64,000 bases of DNA from Sphingobium sp. (GCA_017745115.1 JAGIAA010000006.1:16802-80801); one strand, 5' to 3'. Shown: positions 17,920-27,564, counted from the first letter of the stretch. Made by a program: numbers and translations. Notes: generated from the sequence alone by a model not told the origin.

Positions 17920-19293
17920 TCAGAATTCGGACCAGTCATCCTCTCCCTTGAGCGCGAGATTGCCCGAAACGGAGGGCGCGCGGCGTGCCGGTGGCTGCAC
18001 TGTGGCTGGTACGCGACCTGTGCTGGCAGTCAGGCTGAAGCGCGCGACGAGTGCCGCCAGCCGGTCGGCTTCGCCCGAGAGATTGCGGGCGGCAGCCGTC
18101 GTTTCCTCGACCATCGCGGCATTTTGCTGCGTCATCTTGTCCATGTCGGTCACCGAACTGTTGACCTGCTGGATGTTGGTGGCCTGCATTTCGGTGCTGG
18201 CAGCCATCGCGCCGATGAGGTCATTGATCTCGCTGATCTTGGCGACGATGCGATCGAGCATCTTCCCGGTCTCGCCGACCAGGCCCACGCCTTCCATCAC
18301 CTGCGTGCTGGACGTGGTGATGAGATCCTTGATCTCCTTGGCGGCTTCCGCCGAGCGCTGGGCCAGGGCCCGAACCTCGGACGCCACCACGGCGAAGCCC
18401 TTGCCGGCTTCACCGGCGCGAGCGGCCTCCACACCGGCATTGAGGGCGAGCAGATTGGTCTGGAAAGCAATGCCGTCGATGACGTTGATGATGCTGCTGA
18501 TTTCCTGGCTGCTCTTCTCGATTGCGTCCATGGCAACCACGGCACGGTTGACGACAGCGCCGCCTTCGCTCGCGTCGCGATGGGCCTGGCCGATCGAGCC
18601 CCGGATATCCGCCGCTTTGCGGGCGCTTTCGCCGACCATCGACGTGGCCTGGCTCATGGCTGCCGCCGTTTCCTCGAGGCTCGCAGCCTGCTGTTCGGTC
18701 CGGCGCGAGAGATCCTCCGAAGCGCCGCGGATCTCGCTCGACCCGGCATGGACGCTTGCCGCCGATCCGGCGACGCGGCCCATGATATCGTCGAGCCCCG
18801 TGACTGCCTGGTTGTAGCTGGCACGCAAGCGGTCATAGTCGCCGCCGAATGCCTTCGAGATCTTGTAGGTCAGGTTGCCTTCTTCGAGCTTCTGCAGGCC
18901 GAGTGCGAGCTCTTCCACGACTTCCTGTTGATGAGCCGAGGAGGTCGCGACCTTTTCGGCATTGTCGCGGAACACGACCATGGCCTTCGTCATGCGGCCG
19001 ACGCAGTCCTCATAGTGGGTGTAGTCGATGGGTGAACTCGTGTCGCCGCGCGCAAGACCTTCCATCCGCAGCACTGTGTTCACATAGGGCGTGCAGATGA
19101 GGCGCGCTGCGATCAGCACGGTCGCGAGCGTAAAGCCGAGTGTCGTTGCCGAAAGGGCGATCGCGACGTAGCCGCCTCCCGCTACGGCATAGATCGTCGC
19201 CGCCAGCGACATTGCGGCGAGCCCGCCATGGATCCCAAGCAAAGCCTTGAACTTGACGCGGATCGGCGCCTTTTCCTCGAACCAGCTGAACAT
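17920..19293 (-). CDS. Methyl-accepting chemotaxis protein without periplasmic ligand domain
   Basis: A 457-residue chemoreceptor. Two closely spaced membrane helices (residues about 16-60) leave almost no periplasmic loop. A HAMP-like stretch follows ([14 protein letters not shown]...), then a long signalling domain. The hairpin tip [20 protein letters not shown], which binds CheA/CheW, is intact. Adaptation helices carry Glu/Gln pairs ([17 protein letters not shown]). The last residues are DWSEF, a WxxF tail like the CheR-docking pentapeptide. The start at 19293 has GGGACGAG upstream and matches the paralogue at 48806-50200 ([12 protein letters not shown] versus [12 protein letters not shown]). 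Confidence 0.93.
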   Translation of the reverse strand: MFSWFEEKAPIRVKFKALLGIHGGLAAMSLAATIYAVAGGGYVAIALSATTLGFTLATVLIAARLICTPYVNTVLRMEGLARGDTSSPIDYTHYEDCVGRMTKAMVVFRDNAEKVATSSAHQQEVVEELALGLQKLEEGNLTYKISKAFGGDYDRLRASYNQAVTGLDDIMGRVAGSAASVHAGSSEIRGASEDLSRRTEQQAASLEETAAAMSQATSMVGESARKAADIRGSIGQAHRDASEGGAVVNRAVVAMDAIEKSSQEISSIINVIDGIAFQTNLLALNAGVEAARAGEAGKGFAVVASEVRALAQRSAEAAKEIKDLITTSSTQVMEGVGLVGETGKMLDRIVAKISEINDLIGAMAASTEMQATNIQQVNSSVTDMDKMTQQNAAMVEETTAAARNLSGEADRLAALVARFSLTASTGRVPATVQPPARRAPSVSGNLALKGEDDWSEF

Positions 19294-19680
19294 GTCTCTC
19301 GTCCCTTTTCCACGCCTTCCCGTTCGCCACAGGAACACGAGTTCTCTCTCGAGCTTTCGACCACCCGCCGAAAACTCCGTCATGTACTGCCCGGTTAGAT
19401 GTTGGACGCGCCCGTGCGGTCTTGCTCGTACACATGCTCACGGTCCCGCCCGTGGCTGCGCTATCGCCGCTTTCCCCAAATTTTCTACCCAGATGAGAAT
19501 GGGTATCGATAACATTCGTGAAAATTCCGTTCAGAAGTGAACGAATCCCGCTGCAGCCCGCCAATTCCGGCGCTTTTTGCGCCGGCTGGTGCCAAGACGG
19601 CGCGCCAAAGCACAGATTTCATCGGCCCGGGTCCCATGCTATGGGCAGCTTCCCTTCGAAGCACAGGAATCGGAACGACC
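19294..19680. other. Divergent intergenic region upstream of the receptor gene and proA
   Basis: 387 bp with no supported gene. It must hold the promoters of both flanking genes. The only clear structure is a perfect 7-bp hairpin with a TTTTT loop at 19567-19585 (CCGGCGC/GCGCCGG). ORFs here lack ribosome binding sites and protein-like composition. Confidence 0.5.
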
Positions 19681-20946
19681 ATGAACGATCTCACCCAGAC
19701 GCCCGAAATGATCATCGGCGGCATGGGTGCTCGGGCGCGCAATGCCTCTGCGGTCCTCGCCCGCACATCGAGCGAGGATAAGGCGAACGCCCTGATCGCG
19801 GCGGCGAAAACGTTGCGCGATGCGACGACGAAAATCATCCTGGCCAACCGCAAGGACATGGAGCGTGGTGCCGCCAACGGCCTCACCTCGGCGATGCTCG
19901 ATCGGCTACGGCTCGATGAAGCCCGTATCGCCGGCATTGCCGATGCCGTGGAGCAGGTAGCGTCGCTGCCCGATCCGGTCGGCGCGGTGATCGACGAGAC
20001 GCAGCGCCCCAATGGCATGAATCTGCAGCGCGTCCGCGTCCCGCTCGGGGTCATCGGCATCATCTATGAAAGCCGCCCCAATGTGACGGCCGATGCGGCG
20101 GCGTTGGGCCTGCGCTCAGGCAATGCGGTGATCCTGCGCGGCGGTTCCGAGGCTGTGGAAAGCAATCGCGCCATTCACGCAGCCATGGTCGCGGGCATTG
20201 CCGAGAGCGGGCTTCCCGCCGACGCGGTGCAGCTTGTGCCGAGCACGGACCGGGCCCTGGTGGGCGCCATGCTGCGCGCCATCGGCCTTATCGACATCAT
20301 CGTGCCGCGGGGCGGCAAGTCACTGGTCGCGCGGGTGCAGGAAGAGGCGCGGGTGCCCGTGCTCGCGCATCTCGATGGCATCTGCCATACATATGTCCAT
20401 GCCGCGGCCGATCCCGCGATGGCGCGGGACATCGTTCTCAATGCCAAGATGCGGCGGACGGGCATTTGCGGGGCGATGGAGACGCTGCTGATCGACAAGG
20501 ATTTCGCGCATCCCGAGGCGCTGGTCGCCGCGCTGCTCGATGCGCGCTGCGAAGTGCGCGGCGATGCGGCCATCAAGTCGCTGGACGACCGGGTCGAGCC
20601 CGCGCAGGACGCGGACTGGGACACCGAATATCTCGACAGCATCGTGACCGCCGGCGTGGTCGACGGGGTCGACGAGGCACTGGCCCATATCGCGGCGCAT
20701 GGCAGTCATCATACGGACGCCATTGTCACGGCTGACGCTGCGACGGCAGAGTACTTCCTGCAGGCTTGCGACAGCGCGATCGTGATGTGGAACGCCTCCA
20801 GCCAGTTCGCTGACGGCGGCGAGTTCGGTCTGGGCGCAGAAATCGGTATCTCGACGGGCCGCATGCATGCGCGGGGCCCTGTCGCGCTCGAAGGGCTCAC
20901 CACCTACAAGTGGGTCGTGCGCGGGACTGGGCAGACCAGGCCCTGA
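19681..20946 (+). CDS. proA: Glutamate-5-semialdehyde dehydrogenase ProA
   Basis: This 421-residue enzyme reduces gamma-glutamyl phosphate to glutamate semialdehyde in proline synthesis. Family landmarks include [47 protein letters not shown] and [11 protein letters not shown]. The catalytic cysteine is in [13 protein letters not shown], and [16 protein letters not shown] is near the C-terminus. The frame is open 48 codons further upstream, but the ATG at 19681 matches family length. proB is not in the window. Confidence 0.96.
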   Translation: MNDLTQTPEMIIGGMGARARNASAVLARTSSEDKANALIAAAKTLRDATTKIILANRKDMERGAANGLTSAMLDRLRLDEARIAGIADAVEQVASLPDPVGAVIDETQRPNGMNLQRVRVPLGVIGIIYESRPNVTADAAALGLRSGNAVILRGGSEAVESNRAIHAAMVAGIAESGLPADAVQLVPSTDRALVGAMLRAIGLIDIIVPRGGKSLVARVQEEARVPVLAHLDGICHTYVHAAADPAMARDIVLNAKMRRTGICGAMETLLIDKDFAHPEALVAALLDARCEVRGDAAIKSLDDRVEPAQDADWDTEYLDSIVTAGVVDGVDEALAHIAAHGSHHTDAIVTADAATAEYFLQACDSAIVMWNASSQFADGGEFGLGAEIGISTGRMHARGPVALEGLTTYKWVVRGTGQTRP

Positions 20947-20994
20947 GGACGAGCCTCTGAGGAACCGATCCGCTTCGCTCGCGATTGGCAGGAT

Positions 20995-21570
20995 ATGAGA
21001 GACCTGATTTCCGGTCGGACCTTGGTGGTGCGCGCGCTGTCCCTTGCGGGCCTGACGACGCTGGCGGCCTGCACCGTCGTCCCTACGGCAGCACCACCGC
21101 CCCCTCCGCCCCCACCGCTTCAGCCTGCGCCAGCTCCGCCGCCACCGCCCCCTGTGGCCGTCGCGCCGGAAAAGCCTTGGGATGTCGCGCCGCTGACACC
21201 AGGCATTTGGCGGTATGAAAAGCAGGACGCTGCCAGCATCGCGTCGTTCGGTATCCCGGGCGGTTCGCGCGTCGCCGCGCTGCGCTGCGAGCCGGGTACG
21301 CGTCAGCTGACGTTCTCGATCGGGGTGAGGGCCGTCGCGTCAGCTGTACCGGTCTCGATCCGCACGACGTCGGGGACTCTGGCGTGGAACGGAATCTCTG
21401 TCGGCGGCGACAATCCATCCGTGCTTGTGACACGGCCCGCGAACGACAGCGGCTTCGACTGGATCGCCTATTCGCGCGGTCGCATTTCCGCGGAGGCGCA
21501 AGGCGTGCCAAGGCTCATCCTGCCCGTCTGGGCGGAGATTTCGCGAGTTATCGAGGATTGCCGCGGCTGA
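20995..21570 (+). CDS. Proline-rich lipoprotein of unknown function
   Basis: A 191-residue protein with a lipoprotein signal (LAGLTTLAAC, lipobox LAAC with Cys near residue 24). A Pro-rich stretch of about 30 residues follows, then a compact domain beginning PWDVAPLTPGIWRYEKQD and ending VIEDCRG. Two cysteines in that domain (ALRCEPG and EDCRG) could form a disulfide. It is probably anchored to the outer membrane. It lies 48 bp after proA on the same strand. I do not recognise the domain. Confidence 0.7.
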   Translation: MRDLISGRTLVVRALSLAGLTTLAACTVVPTAAPPPPPPPPLQPAPAPPPPPPVAVAPEKPWDVAPLTPGIWRYEKQDAASIASFGIPGGSRVAALRCEPGTRQLTFSIGVRAVASAVPVSIRTTSGTLAWNGISVGGDNPSVLVTRPANDSGFDWIAYSRGRISAEAQGVPRLILPVWAEISRVIEDCRG

Positions 21571-21723
21571 GCGCGATGCGACCCAGTTCAGGCCGAGCGC
21601 GCAATTATGATTCCAAAATAAATTAATACAAGTCTTGTTCGCAGACTCGGTTTGATTCACACATGGGGCATCGGAAGAACCGGCTTTCAGCCAACAGCTT
21701 CCGAACCAGTTTTCAACCAATCG

Positions 21724-21737
21724 AAAGGAGGTGATCC
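21724..21737 (+). promoter_or_regulatory. Extended Shine-Dalgarno sequence of the 18-codon leader ORF
   Basis: AAAGGAGGTGATCC would pair over 14 bases with the usual 3' end of bacterial 16S rRNA. The GGAGG core is 7 nt before the ATG at 21739. This is far stronger than any other ribosome binding site in the window. Confidence 0.75.
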
Positions 21738-21738
21738 G

Positions 21739-21795
21739 ATGTCTCATGGTTCAGCAATGGGGTCGGTCAAGTCCGTTCGGGGAGCCCGCCGCTAA
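21739..21795 (+). CDS. Putative 18-residue leader peptide
   Basis: A very short ORF encoding MSHGSAMGSVKSVRGARR, ending with TAA. It is Ser/Gly-rich and ends in basic residues. It follows the exceptionally strong ribosome binding site at 21724-21737. A strong hairpin at 21889-21921 lies before the NTF2-like gene. That layout fits a leader peptide or a peptide-coding small RNA. I do not recognise the peptide; function unknown. Confidence 0.5.
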   Translation: MSHGSAMGSVKSVRGARR

Positions 21796-21888
21796 GCAAT
21801 TGGCGCGGGTCGCGCGAGGGCCGCAAGGGGTCCGGAACGCGGCGAAAATTCCCGAGTGGCGGCACTTCCGGCCGCTGAACATGTCGAC

Positions 21889-21921
21889 GGGCCGCTCGGA
21901 GCTTGATTGCTCCGGCGGCCC
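21889..21921 (+). terminator. Strong GC-rich hairpin, possible terminator or attenuator
   Basis: Arms 21889-21902 and 21909-21921 pair with one bulged base around a TTGATT loop. The following CTCTCATTATG is not a proper T-tract, so efficient intrinsic termination is doubtful. The hairpin lies 43 bp before the NTF2-like start codon. Confidence 0.5.
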
Positions 21922-21964
21922 CTCTCATTATGTGCCCGCAGCTTTGACATTTTCGAGGAGAGGA

Positions 21965-22477
21965 ATGATGTCGGTTCGTCGCTTGCTTGCCGTGGTTTCG
22001 CTTGGCCTGATGGCCGCCCCGCTCGCTGCCCAGTCGCCCGTCGTGGGCGTTGCTGACGCCGAGGCGCTGTTCAAGGATAAGGATCCGATCAAGAACAAGA
22101 ATAAGCAAGCCGCGCTGCACATCATGCGCGAGCTTCTGCAGTGCGGACATTGGAGCGACGCCGGGAACTGGCTAACAGCGCGCTATATCCAGCATAACCC
22201 CAATGCTGCCGACGGCCTTGCGCCGGTGCAGAAGTTCTTCGCCAACATGCCGCGGACAGCGACCTGCGACAAGCTCACGACCCCGGTCGTCGCGGTGCTT
22301 GCCGAGGGCGACCTCGTCAATGTTGTCATCGCGCGCAGCTATCCTGACCCGAACGAACCAGGCAAGACGTACACCACGAGCTGGTTCGATATGTGGCGCT
22401 TCGTCGACGGCAAGGCCGACGAGCATTGGGATGCAGCGACCAAGGGCGCCCGCCCGCCGCAGACCCAGGCGAAATAA
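21965..22477 (+). CDS. Exported SnoaL/NTF2-like protein
   Basis: A 170-residue protein with a signal peptide (MSVRRLLAVVSLGLMAAPLAAQS). The mature part resembles the SnoaL/NTF2-like cone fold found in a family of secreted proteins (YIQHNPNAADGLAPVQKFF, then DLVNVVIARSYP ... SWFDMWRFVDGKADEHWD). The pattern YIQHNP...G and FDMWRFVDGK.EHWD is typical of the nuclear transport factor 2-like family. GAGGAG precedes two adjacent ATGs (21965, 21968). No catalytic role can be assigned. Confidence 0.8.
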   Translation: MMSVRRLLAVVSLGLMAAPLAAQSPVVGVADAEALFKDKDPIKNKNKQAALHIMRELLQCGHWSDAGNWLTARYIQHNPNAADGLAPVQKFFANMPRTATCDKLTTPVVAVLAEGDLVNVVIARSYPDPNEPGKTYTTSWFDMWRFVDGKADEHWDAATKGARPPQTQAK

Positions 22478-22502
22478 TCATCCAAGAACAGGCGGGCTTG
22501 GC

Positions 22503-23000
22503 TTAGACCGGCCCGCCCTTTTCCTCGTCCGCGCGATGATAGAGGATCTCGTTGCGGATATGGATGACGCGCGAGCCCAGCCGCGTCTCGTAGATGAAGA
22601 TTGCGAAGGCGCTGCCGATCGAGAGCATCGATCCGATGAAGAGCAGCGCAATCAGTGTGCCGAGATTGACGTCGAGCAGGCTGGACGCGAAGAGCAGGAT
22701 CACGACCGCGCAGACCAATAGCGACGACAGCACCGAGAGCAGGATCGCTCGGTTCACGACCTTGATGCGCAGATCGAGAACCCGGATCTCGTCGATCAGG
22801 CGGTCATGCTCCGCGCCGATCGTCATCACCACACGCTGCTCCACGGCCCGCGCCCGGTCGATGACGCGAGCCAGGCGCGAGGCGCAGACGTTGATGAAGG
22901 CGACGATGCCCGCGAGCAGGAACACCGGCGCGACCGCAAGCTGGATCGTGTGCGCGACCTGGCTGACCTCCGTGGAGGTCAGCCCCGATAACGCGTTCAC
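22503..23000 (-). CDS. DUF2721 membrane protein
   Basis: A 165-residue inner-membrane protein with three hydrophobic segments (about residues 15-35, 82-105 and 112-132). The family-typical CASRLARVIDRARAVEQ follows the first helix. I take the GTG at 22998-23000 as the start. It overlaps the stop of the upstream aminotransferase gene (GTGA), which implies translational coupling. The frame is open for 90 codons upstream, but that part only shadows the aminotransferase. Function unknown. Confidence 0.82.
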   Translation of the reverse strand: MNALSGLTSTEVSQVAHTIQLAVAPVFLLAGIVAFINVCASRLARVIDRARAVEQRVVMTIGAEHDRLIDEIRVLDLRIKVVNRAILLSVLSSLLVCAVVILLFASSLLDVNLGTLIALLFIGSMLSIGSAFAIFIYETRLGSRVIHIRNEILYHRADEEKGGPV

Positions 23001-24208
23001 CCGGCTTCCTTGGTGGCGGGCGTGTTGATGCCCATCGACTGGAGATATTTGCGCACGTTGCGTGCTGCCTGGCGGAGCCGCTGCTCGTTCTCGACCATGG
23101 CGATGCGCACGAAGCCTTCGCCGTCCTCGCCATAGCCGACGCCGGGTGCGACCGCGACCTTGGCATGGGTGAGCAACTGCTTGGAGAATTCCAGGCTCCC
23201 CATCTCCTTGAGCGCCGGCGGCAGCGGTGCCCAGGCGAACATGCTCGCCTTCGGCGCCGGAATGTCCCACCCCGCACGACCGAAGCTTTCGACCAGCACG
23301 TCGCGGCGCTTGTGATAAAGCTCGCGGTTCTGGGCGACGATGTCCTGCGGTCCATTGAGCGCCGCACAGGCAGCCGCCTGGATCGGCGTGAACGCGCCGT
23401 AATCGAGATAGGACTTCACGCGCTTCAATGCCGCGATCAGCTTACGGTTGCCCACCGCGAAGCCGATGCGCCAGCCCGCCATCGAATAGGTCTTCGACAG
23501 CGAGGTGAACTCGACCGCGACCTCTTTGGCGCCGGGCACCTGCAGGATCGAGGGCGTCGGATTGCCGTCATAATAGAGTTCGGAATAGGCCAGGTCCGAG
23601 AGAACCCAGACCTTGTTCTCCTTCGCCCAGGCGACGAGCCGCTCGTAGAAGGCGAGGTCGACCGTCTCGGCCGTCGGATTGCTCGGATAGCCCACGACCA
23701 GCACGCTGGGCCGCGGCACGGTGAACGCCATCGCGCGGTCGAGCGCGCGCCAATAGCCTTCGTCCGGCGTGGTCGGCACCGAGCGGATCGTGGCGCCCGC
23801 GATGATGAAGCCGAACATGTGGATCGGGTAGCTGGGGTTGGGCGCCAGCACGACGTCGCCGGGCGCGGTGATCGCGGTGGCGAGGCTGGCGAGACCTTCC
23901 TTCGAACCCATGGTGACGACCACTTCGGTCTCGGGATCGAGTTCGACCCCGAAGCGGCGGGCATAATAATTCGCCTGTGCCTTACGCAGGCCGGGAATGC
24001 CCATGGACTGGGAATAGCCGTGCGCGCTGGGCTTCTGCGCAACCTCGATCAGCTTGTCGATGACATGCTGGGGCGGCGGCAGGTCGGGATTGCCCATGCC
24101 GAGATCGATGATGTCCTCGCCTGCCGCGCGCGCCGCTGCCCGCATCCCGTTCACTTCGGCGATGACATAGGGCGGCAGCCGCTTGATGCGGTAGAACTCG
24201 TCGGACAT
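22997..24208 (-). CDS. AlaC-like PLP-dependent aminotransferase
   Basis: A class I/II aminotransferase of about 403 residues, close to glutamate-pyruvate transaminase AlaC. The N-terminus FYRIKRLPPYVIAEVN, the block DIIDLGMGNPDLPPPQHV, VTMGSKEGLASL and PNPSYPIHMFGF are characteristic. The PLP lysine is in SLSKTYSMAGWRIGF. I place the start at 24208 (MSDEFYRI), which matches relatives. In-frame ATGs at 24247 and 24328 would add 13 or 40 residues. It is divergent from phaC. Confidence 0.9.
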   Translation of the reverse strand: MSDEFYRIKRLPPYVIAEVNGMRAAARAAGEDIIDLGMGNPDLPPPQHVIDKLIEVAQKPSAHGYSQSMGIPGLRKAQANYYARRFGVELDPETEVVVTMGSKEGLASLATAITAPGDVVLAPNPSYPIHMFGFIIAGATIRSVPTTPDEGYWRALDRAMAFTVPRPSVLVVGYPSNPTAETVDLAFYERLVAWAKENKVWVLSDLAYSELYYDGNPTPSILQVPGAKEVAVEFTSLSKTYSMAGWRIGFAVGNRKLIAALKRVKSYLDYGAFTPIQAAACAALNGPQDIVAQNRELYHKRRDVLVESFGRAGWDIPAPKASMFAWAPLPPALKEMGSLEFSKQLLTHAKVAVAPGVGYGEDGEGFVRIAMVENEQRLRQAARNVRKYLQSMGINTPATKEAG

Positions 24209-24326
24209 TGGGACGTCGATCTCCTGAAATTGGTAAAGCCGGCTCATCCGGCCCGACGCATATAGCTCGCGTAACAAGGCCGTGCCACTAAAAGCAGGGG
24301 CGCGCGAATCAGCATGGGAATTGGGC

Positions 24327-26087
24327 ATGGCCGAAACAGCACAGCATGATGCCGAACTGCCTGCGCTCGATCAGCTCCAGCACTGGACGCGCGTGCTCGG
24401 CCAGGCGCAGCAGCTGATTCTCGAGCGCACCAGCCAGCTCATGGATCAAGCCGCCCAACCGCGCGGTTTCGAGATGCCGGCAGGGGCCACGCCCAACATT
24501 GAACGCATCGCCGAAATCCAGGCTGACATGGCGAGCAAAGGGCTTGCTGTGTGGGAGCGCTTCCTCGTGCAGGCGAGCGGGCAGGCCGAGAACGGCGGCG
24601 CGCCGACCGCGGCTGATCGTGATCGGCGCTTTGCCGATCCCAAGTGGCGCGACAATCCGGTATTTGACTTGATCCGCCAGATCTATCTTCTGGCCGCCGA
24701 CGGGCTGATGCGGCTGGCGGACACTGTGGATGGTCTCGATCCGCGCCAGAAGGAGAAGCTACGCTTCGCGACGCAGCGCTTCGTCGAGGCGGCGAGCCCG
24801 AGCAATTTCGCCTTCACCAACCCGCAGGTGATCGACCGAACGATCGAGACGGGCGGGCAGAACCTCATCGCCGGGCTCGAGCATCTGCTCGCCGATCTCG
24901 ACAAGGGTCAGCTGACGCACACGGATGGCTCGGCCTTCGAACTGGGCCGCAATATCGCGACCACGCCAGGTAAGGTGATCCATGAGACGCCGCTCTACCA
25001 GCTCATTCAGTATGAGCCGGCGACGAAGCAGGTGTATGAGACGCCGCTGGTCATCTTCCCGCCGTGGATCAACCGCTTTTACATCCTCGACCTCAACCCG
25101 GCGAAGAGCTTCGTCAAATGGGCGGTCGACCAGGGACTCACCGTGTTCATGGTGAGCTGGAAGTCGGCGGACGCGAGCATGGCCGACCTGACGCTCGACG
25201 ACTATGTGCTGCCAGGGCAGGTCGATGCGATCGACACGGTGCGCGACCTGCTGGGCGTCGAGAGCGTCCACGCCATCGGCTATTGCGTGGCCGGGACGAC
25301 GCTTGCGGCGACGTTGGCGTTGCTGGCGGCGCGCGGCGAGGCGGACAAGGTGGCGAGCGCGACCTTCTTCACCGCGCAGGTCGACTTCAGCCAGGCGGGC
25401 GACCTCAGCCTGTTCGCGGACGACGAGCAGATCGGCCTGGTCGAGAGCCTGATGACCGACGGCTATCTCGACGGGCGCTATCTTGCGGTGACGTTCAACA
25501 TGCTGCGCGGGCAGGATCTGATCTGGAACTATGTCGTCAACAACTACCTGCTTGGGCAGGACTATCCGCAGTTCGACCTGCTGCACTGGAACGGCGACAC
25601 GACAAACCTGCCGGGCAAGTGGCTGCGCTCCTATCTCTCGGACTTGTATCGTGACAACAGGCTGGTCGAGCCGGGCGCGATCGTCGTGGACGGAACGCCC
25701 ATCGATCTCGCCAAGGTGAAGACGCCGGCCTATGTCCAGGCGGGCATCGAGGACCACATCGCACCGGCCGAAAGCGTCTGGAAATTGATGGAACAGTTCA
25801 CCGGTCCGCGGCGCTTCCTGCTTGCTGGCTCGGGCCATATTGCAGGCGTGGTCAATCCGCCCGCAGCCAGGAAATATCAGTACTGGACCAGCGACAAGGT
25901 ACAGCCGAGCCTCGCGGCCTTCCGCGATGCCGCGACGGAAACGCCGGGCAGCTGGTGGCCTGACTGGATGGCTTGGATTGCCCGGCAATCGCCGGTCGAG
26001 GTCCCTGCTGCGGGCGCACGCAAGCCCGGCGGCGGCAAATATGCTGCATTGGAAGATGCGCCCGGACGCTACGTCAAGCTGCGCTGA
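24327..26087 (+). CDS. phaC: Class I poly(3-hydroxyalkanoate) synthase PhaC
   Basis: A synthase of about 586 residues that polymerises 3-hydroxyacyl-CoA into polyester granules. The lipase-like box is GYCVAGTTLA, with the catalytic Cys. The catalytic Asp is probably in FDLLHWNGDTTNLPG or the downstream AGIEDHIAP, and the His is in GSGHIAGVVNPP. The conserved PPWINRFYILDLNP and VFMVSWK are present. The normal box is GYCxGG; here the last Gly is Ala. The frame begins at 24282, but MAETAQHDAEL at 24327 is the better start. The phasin gene follows. Confidence 0.94.
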   Translation: MAETAQHDAELPALDQLQHWTRVLGQAQQLILERTSQLMDQAAQPRGFEMPAGATPNIERIAEIQADMASKGLAVWERFLVQASGQAENGGAPTAADRDRRFADPKWRDNPVFDLIRQIYLLAADGLMRLADTVDGLDPRQKEKLRFATQRFVEAASPSNFAFTNPQVIDRTIETGGQNLIAGLEHLLADLDKGQLTHTDGSAFELGRNIATTPGKVIHETPLYQLIQYEPATKQVYETPLVIFPPWINRFYILDLNPAKSFVKWAVDQGLTVFMVSWKSADASMADLTLDDYVLPGQVDAIDTVRDLLGVESVHAIGYCVAGTTLAATLALLAARGEADKVASATFFTAQVDFSQAGDLSLFADDEQIGLVESLMTDGYLDGRYLAVTFNMLRGQDLIWNYVVNNYLLGQDYPQFDLLHWNGDTTNLPGKWLRSYLSDLYRDNRLVEPGAIVVDGTPIDLAKVKTPAYVQAGIEDHIAPAESVWKLMEQFTGPRRFLLAGSGHIAGVVNPPAARKYQYWTSDKVQPSLAAFRDAATETPGSWWPDWMAWIARQSPVEVPAAGARKPGGGKYAALEDAPGRYVKLR

Positions 26088-26146
26088 GAGCCTGCCCAGA
26101 CCTGCGAAGCCAGGCAGATTTTTGCTGCGCTGCATCAAGATTTTTC

Positions 26147-26175
26147 TTGATTAGTGTAGGCAACTCATCTATGTT
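26147..26175 (+). promoter_or_regulatory. Predicted sigma-70-type promoter of the phasin gene
   Basis: TTGATT (26147-26152) and TATGTT (26170-26175) are separated by exactly 17 bp. This is upstream of the phasin ribosome binding site and overlaps the palindrome at 26172-26186. Confidence 0.6.
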
Positions 26176-26186
26176 GCACTGCAACA
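26172..26186 (+). promoter_or_regulatory. Palindromic operator, probable PhaR site
   Basis: TGTTGCA-C-TGCAACA is a perfect inverted repeat with 7-bp arms and a 1-bp spacer. It overlaps the -10 element and expected start site of the phasin gene. PhaR, the phasin repressor of alphaproteobacteria, is known to use TGC/GCA-containing palindromes, so this is the likely regulator. No phaR gene is in the window. Confidence 0.65.
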
Positions 26187-26204
26187 AAGACTCAGGAGCT
26201 CGTC

Positions 26205-27008
26205 TTGGCAAAGGCGCCGATCAAGAAACCGACTTCCCGTAGCGCACCTGCTGTTCGCAAGGCCGCGCCGACGAAAGCGGTGACTGCGGCGCCGGTTGGC
26301 GAGGGGGTATCGAAGCCGGTCGAATGGCCGGTGTCAGGTGCGGCCAAGGCAGCGAAAAAGTCTGAGAAAATTACGGTGTCTCCGAAGACGGAGCCGGCCC
26401 CCACACCAGCTGTCGCCCCCAAGGCGAAGAAGCTGGTCGAGCCGGTCGCCGCCATGCCGGTTGCGCCCATTGTGAAGAAGACCGCAATCCCCGCGCCCGC
26501 GACTGCTCCCGCTGTTGCCAAGGCCGCAAAGAAAGGCACATCAGTGATGACCGATGCTCTCGAAACCGCCAAGGCCTATGCCGAGGACGCCAAGATCAAG
26601 TTCCAGTCCGCTTTCACCGACGCCAGCGAGAAGGCCAAGGTTGCGCTCGAAAAGTCGAGCAAGGCCATTGAGGAGTTCGGTGAGCTCACCAAGGGCAACT
26701 ATGAAGCCATGGTGGAATCGTCGAAGATCGCCGCCAAGGGCGTCGAGACGCTGAGCCAGGAGGCCGTCGAGTTCTCGCGCAAGTCGTTCGAGAAGTCGAC
26801 CTCGACCTTCAAGAGCTTCGCCGCCGTGAAGTCGCCGACCGAGTTCTTCCAGCTGCAGACCGAGCTGGTCAGCGCTGCGTTCGACAGCTTCGCGACCGAG
26901 ACCGCCAAGAACAGCGAAAAGTTCCTGAAGCTTGCCGGCGAAGTCTCGCAGCCGATCAGCAACCGCGTTGCGATCGTCTCGGAAAAGGTAAAGAAGCTCG
27001 CTGCCTGA
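26205..27008 (+). CDS. phaP: Phasin (PHA granule-associated protein)
   Basis: A 267-residue protein. It begins with a TTG preceded at 7 nt by AGGAG. The first 110 residues are a low-complexity Ala/Pro/Lys-rich region. The C-terminal 150 residues form the helical phasin domain ([20 protein letters not shown] ... [16 protein letters not shown] ... [20 protein letters not shown]), which coats polyhydroxyalkanoate granules. The basic N-terminal region is reminiscent of phasins that also bind DNA, but that is inference. It follows phaC by 117 bp and has its own promoter, operator and terminator. Confidence 0.93.
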   Translation: MAKAPIKKPTSRSAPAVRKAAPTKAVTAAPVGEGVSKPVEWPVSGAAKAAKKSEKITVSPKTEPAPTPAVAPKAKKLVEPVAAMPVAPIVKKTAIPAPATAPAVAKAAKKGTSVMTDALETAKAYAEDAKIKFQSAFTDASEKAKVALEKSSKAIEEFGELTKGNYEAMVESSKIAAKGVETLSQEAVEFSRKSFEKSTSTFKSFAAVKSPTEFFQLQTELVSAAFDSFATETAKNSEKFLKLAGEVSQPISNRVAIVSEKVKKLAA

Positions 27009-27032
27009 TCGCGGGTTGTCCGATAACGAAAC

Positions 27033-27061
27033 AGGCGGCCCAGCGATGGGTCGCCTTTTTT
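27033..27061 (+). terminator. Rho-independent terminator of the phasin gene
   Basis: A 10-bp stem (27033-27042 with 27047-27056, one G-U pair) with a GCGA loop is followed by a run of T. It lies 24 bp after the phasin stop codon. Confidence 0.9.
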
Positions 27062-27180
27062 GTTCCGAACGGGACCGTAGCGCGTTTTCGGATGCAACAG
27101 TGGCGTTTGAATTTGCCGAAAATGCGTTAACGCGAGCACAGCCCTTGCAACCAACCCCTGCCCTGACCTATTTTCACGAT

Positions 27181-27549
27181 ATGCGCATTTCTGAGGCAAA
27201 GACGATATTGGCGCCGCGCATGGCGGGCAGGGGCGATGAGGAGGGACCGGGCGGACCCGGCCTCGGCATCGCCACGCGCACACGCACGCGCACCAAGAAG
27301 CCGACGCCCTACAAGGTGCTCATGCTCAACGACGACTACACGCCGATGGAGTTCGTCGTGGATGTGCTGCAGCGTTTCTTCCGGATGGATATCGAGCAGG
27401 CGACGCGCGTCATGCTCCACGTCCACCAGAAGGGCGTGGGCGTTTGCGGTGTGTTCAGCTATGAGGTCGCCGAGACCAAGGTGAACCAGGTGATGGACTT
27501 CGCCAAGCAGAACCAGCACCCGCTCCAGTGCACGCTGGAGACGGCCTGA
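27181..27549 (+). CDS. clpS: ATP-dependent Clp protease adaptor ClpS
   Basis: ClpS delivers N-degron substrates to ClpAP. The conserved core is complete: [22 protein letters not shown] with the N-end-rule pocket residues (NDDYTPM), [16 protein letters not shown] with the pocket His, and [10 protein letters not shown] near the C-terminus. The start is uncertain. The frame is open from 27016. I use the ATG at 27181 (122 residues); the ATG at 27220 gives an N-terminus closer to other ClpS proteins. Neither has a strong ribosome binding site. Confidence 0.93.
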   Translation: MRISEAKTILAPRMAGRGDEEGPGGPGLGIATRTRTRTKKPTPYKVLMLNDDYTPMEFVVDVLQRFFRMDIEQATRVMLHVHQKGVGVCGVFSYEVAETKVNQVMDFAKQNQHPLQCTLETA

Positions 27550-27564
27550 CGATCGAATGATCGC

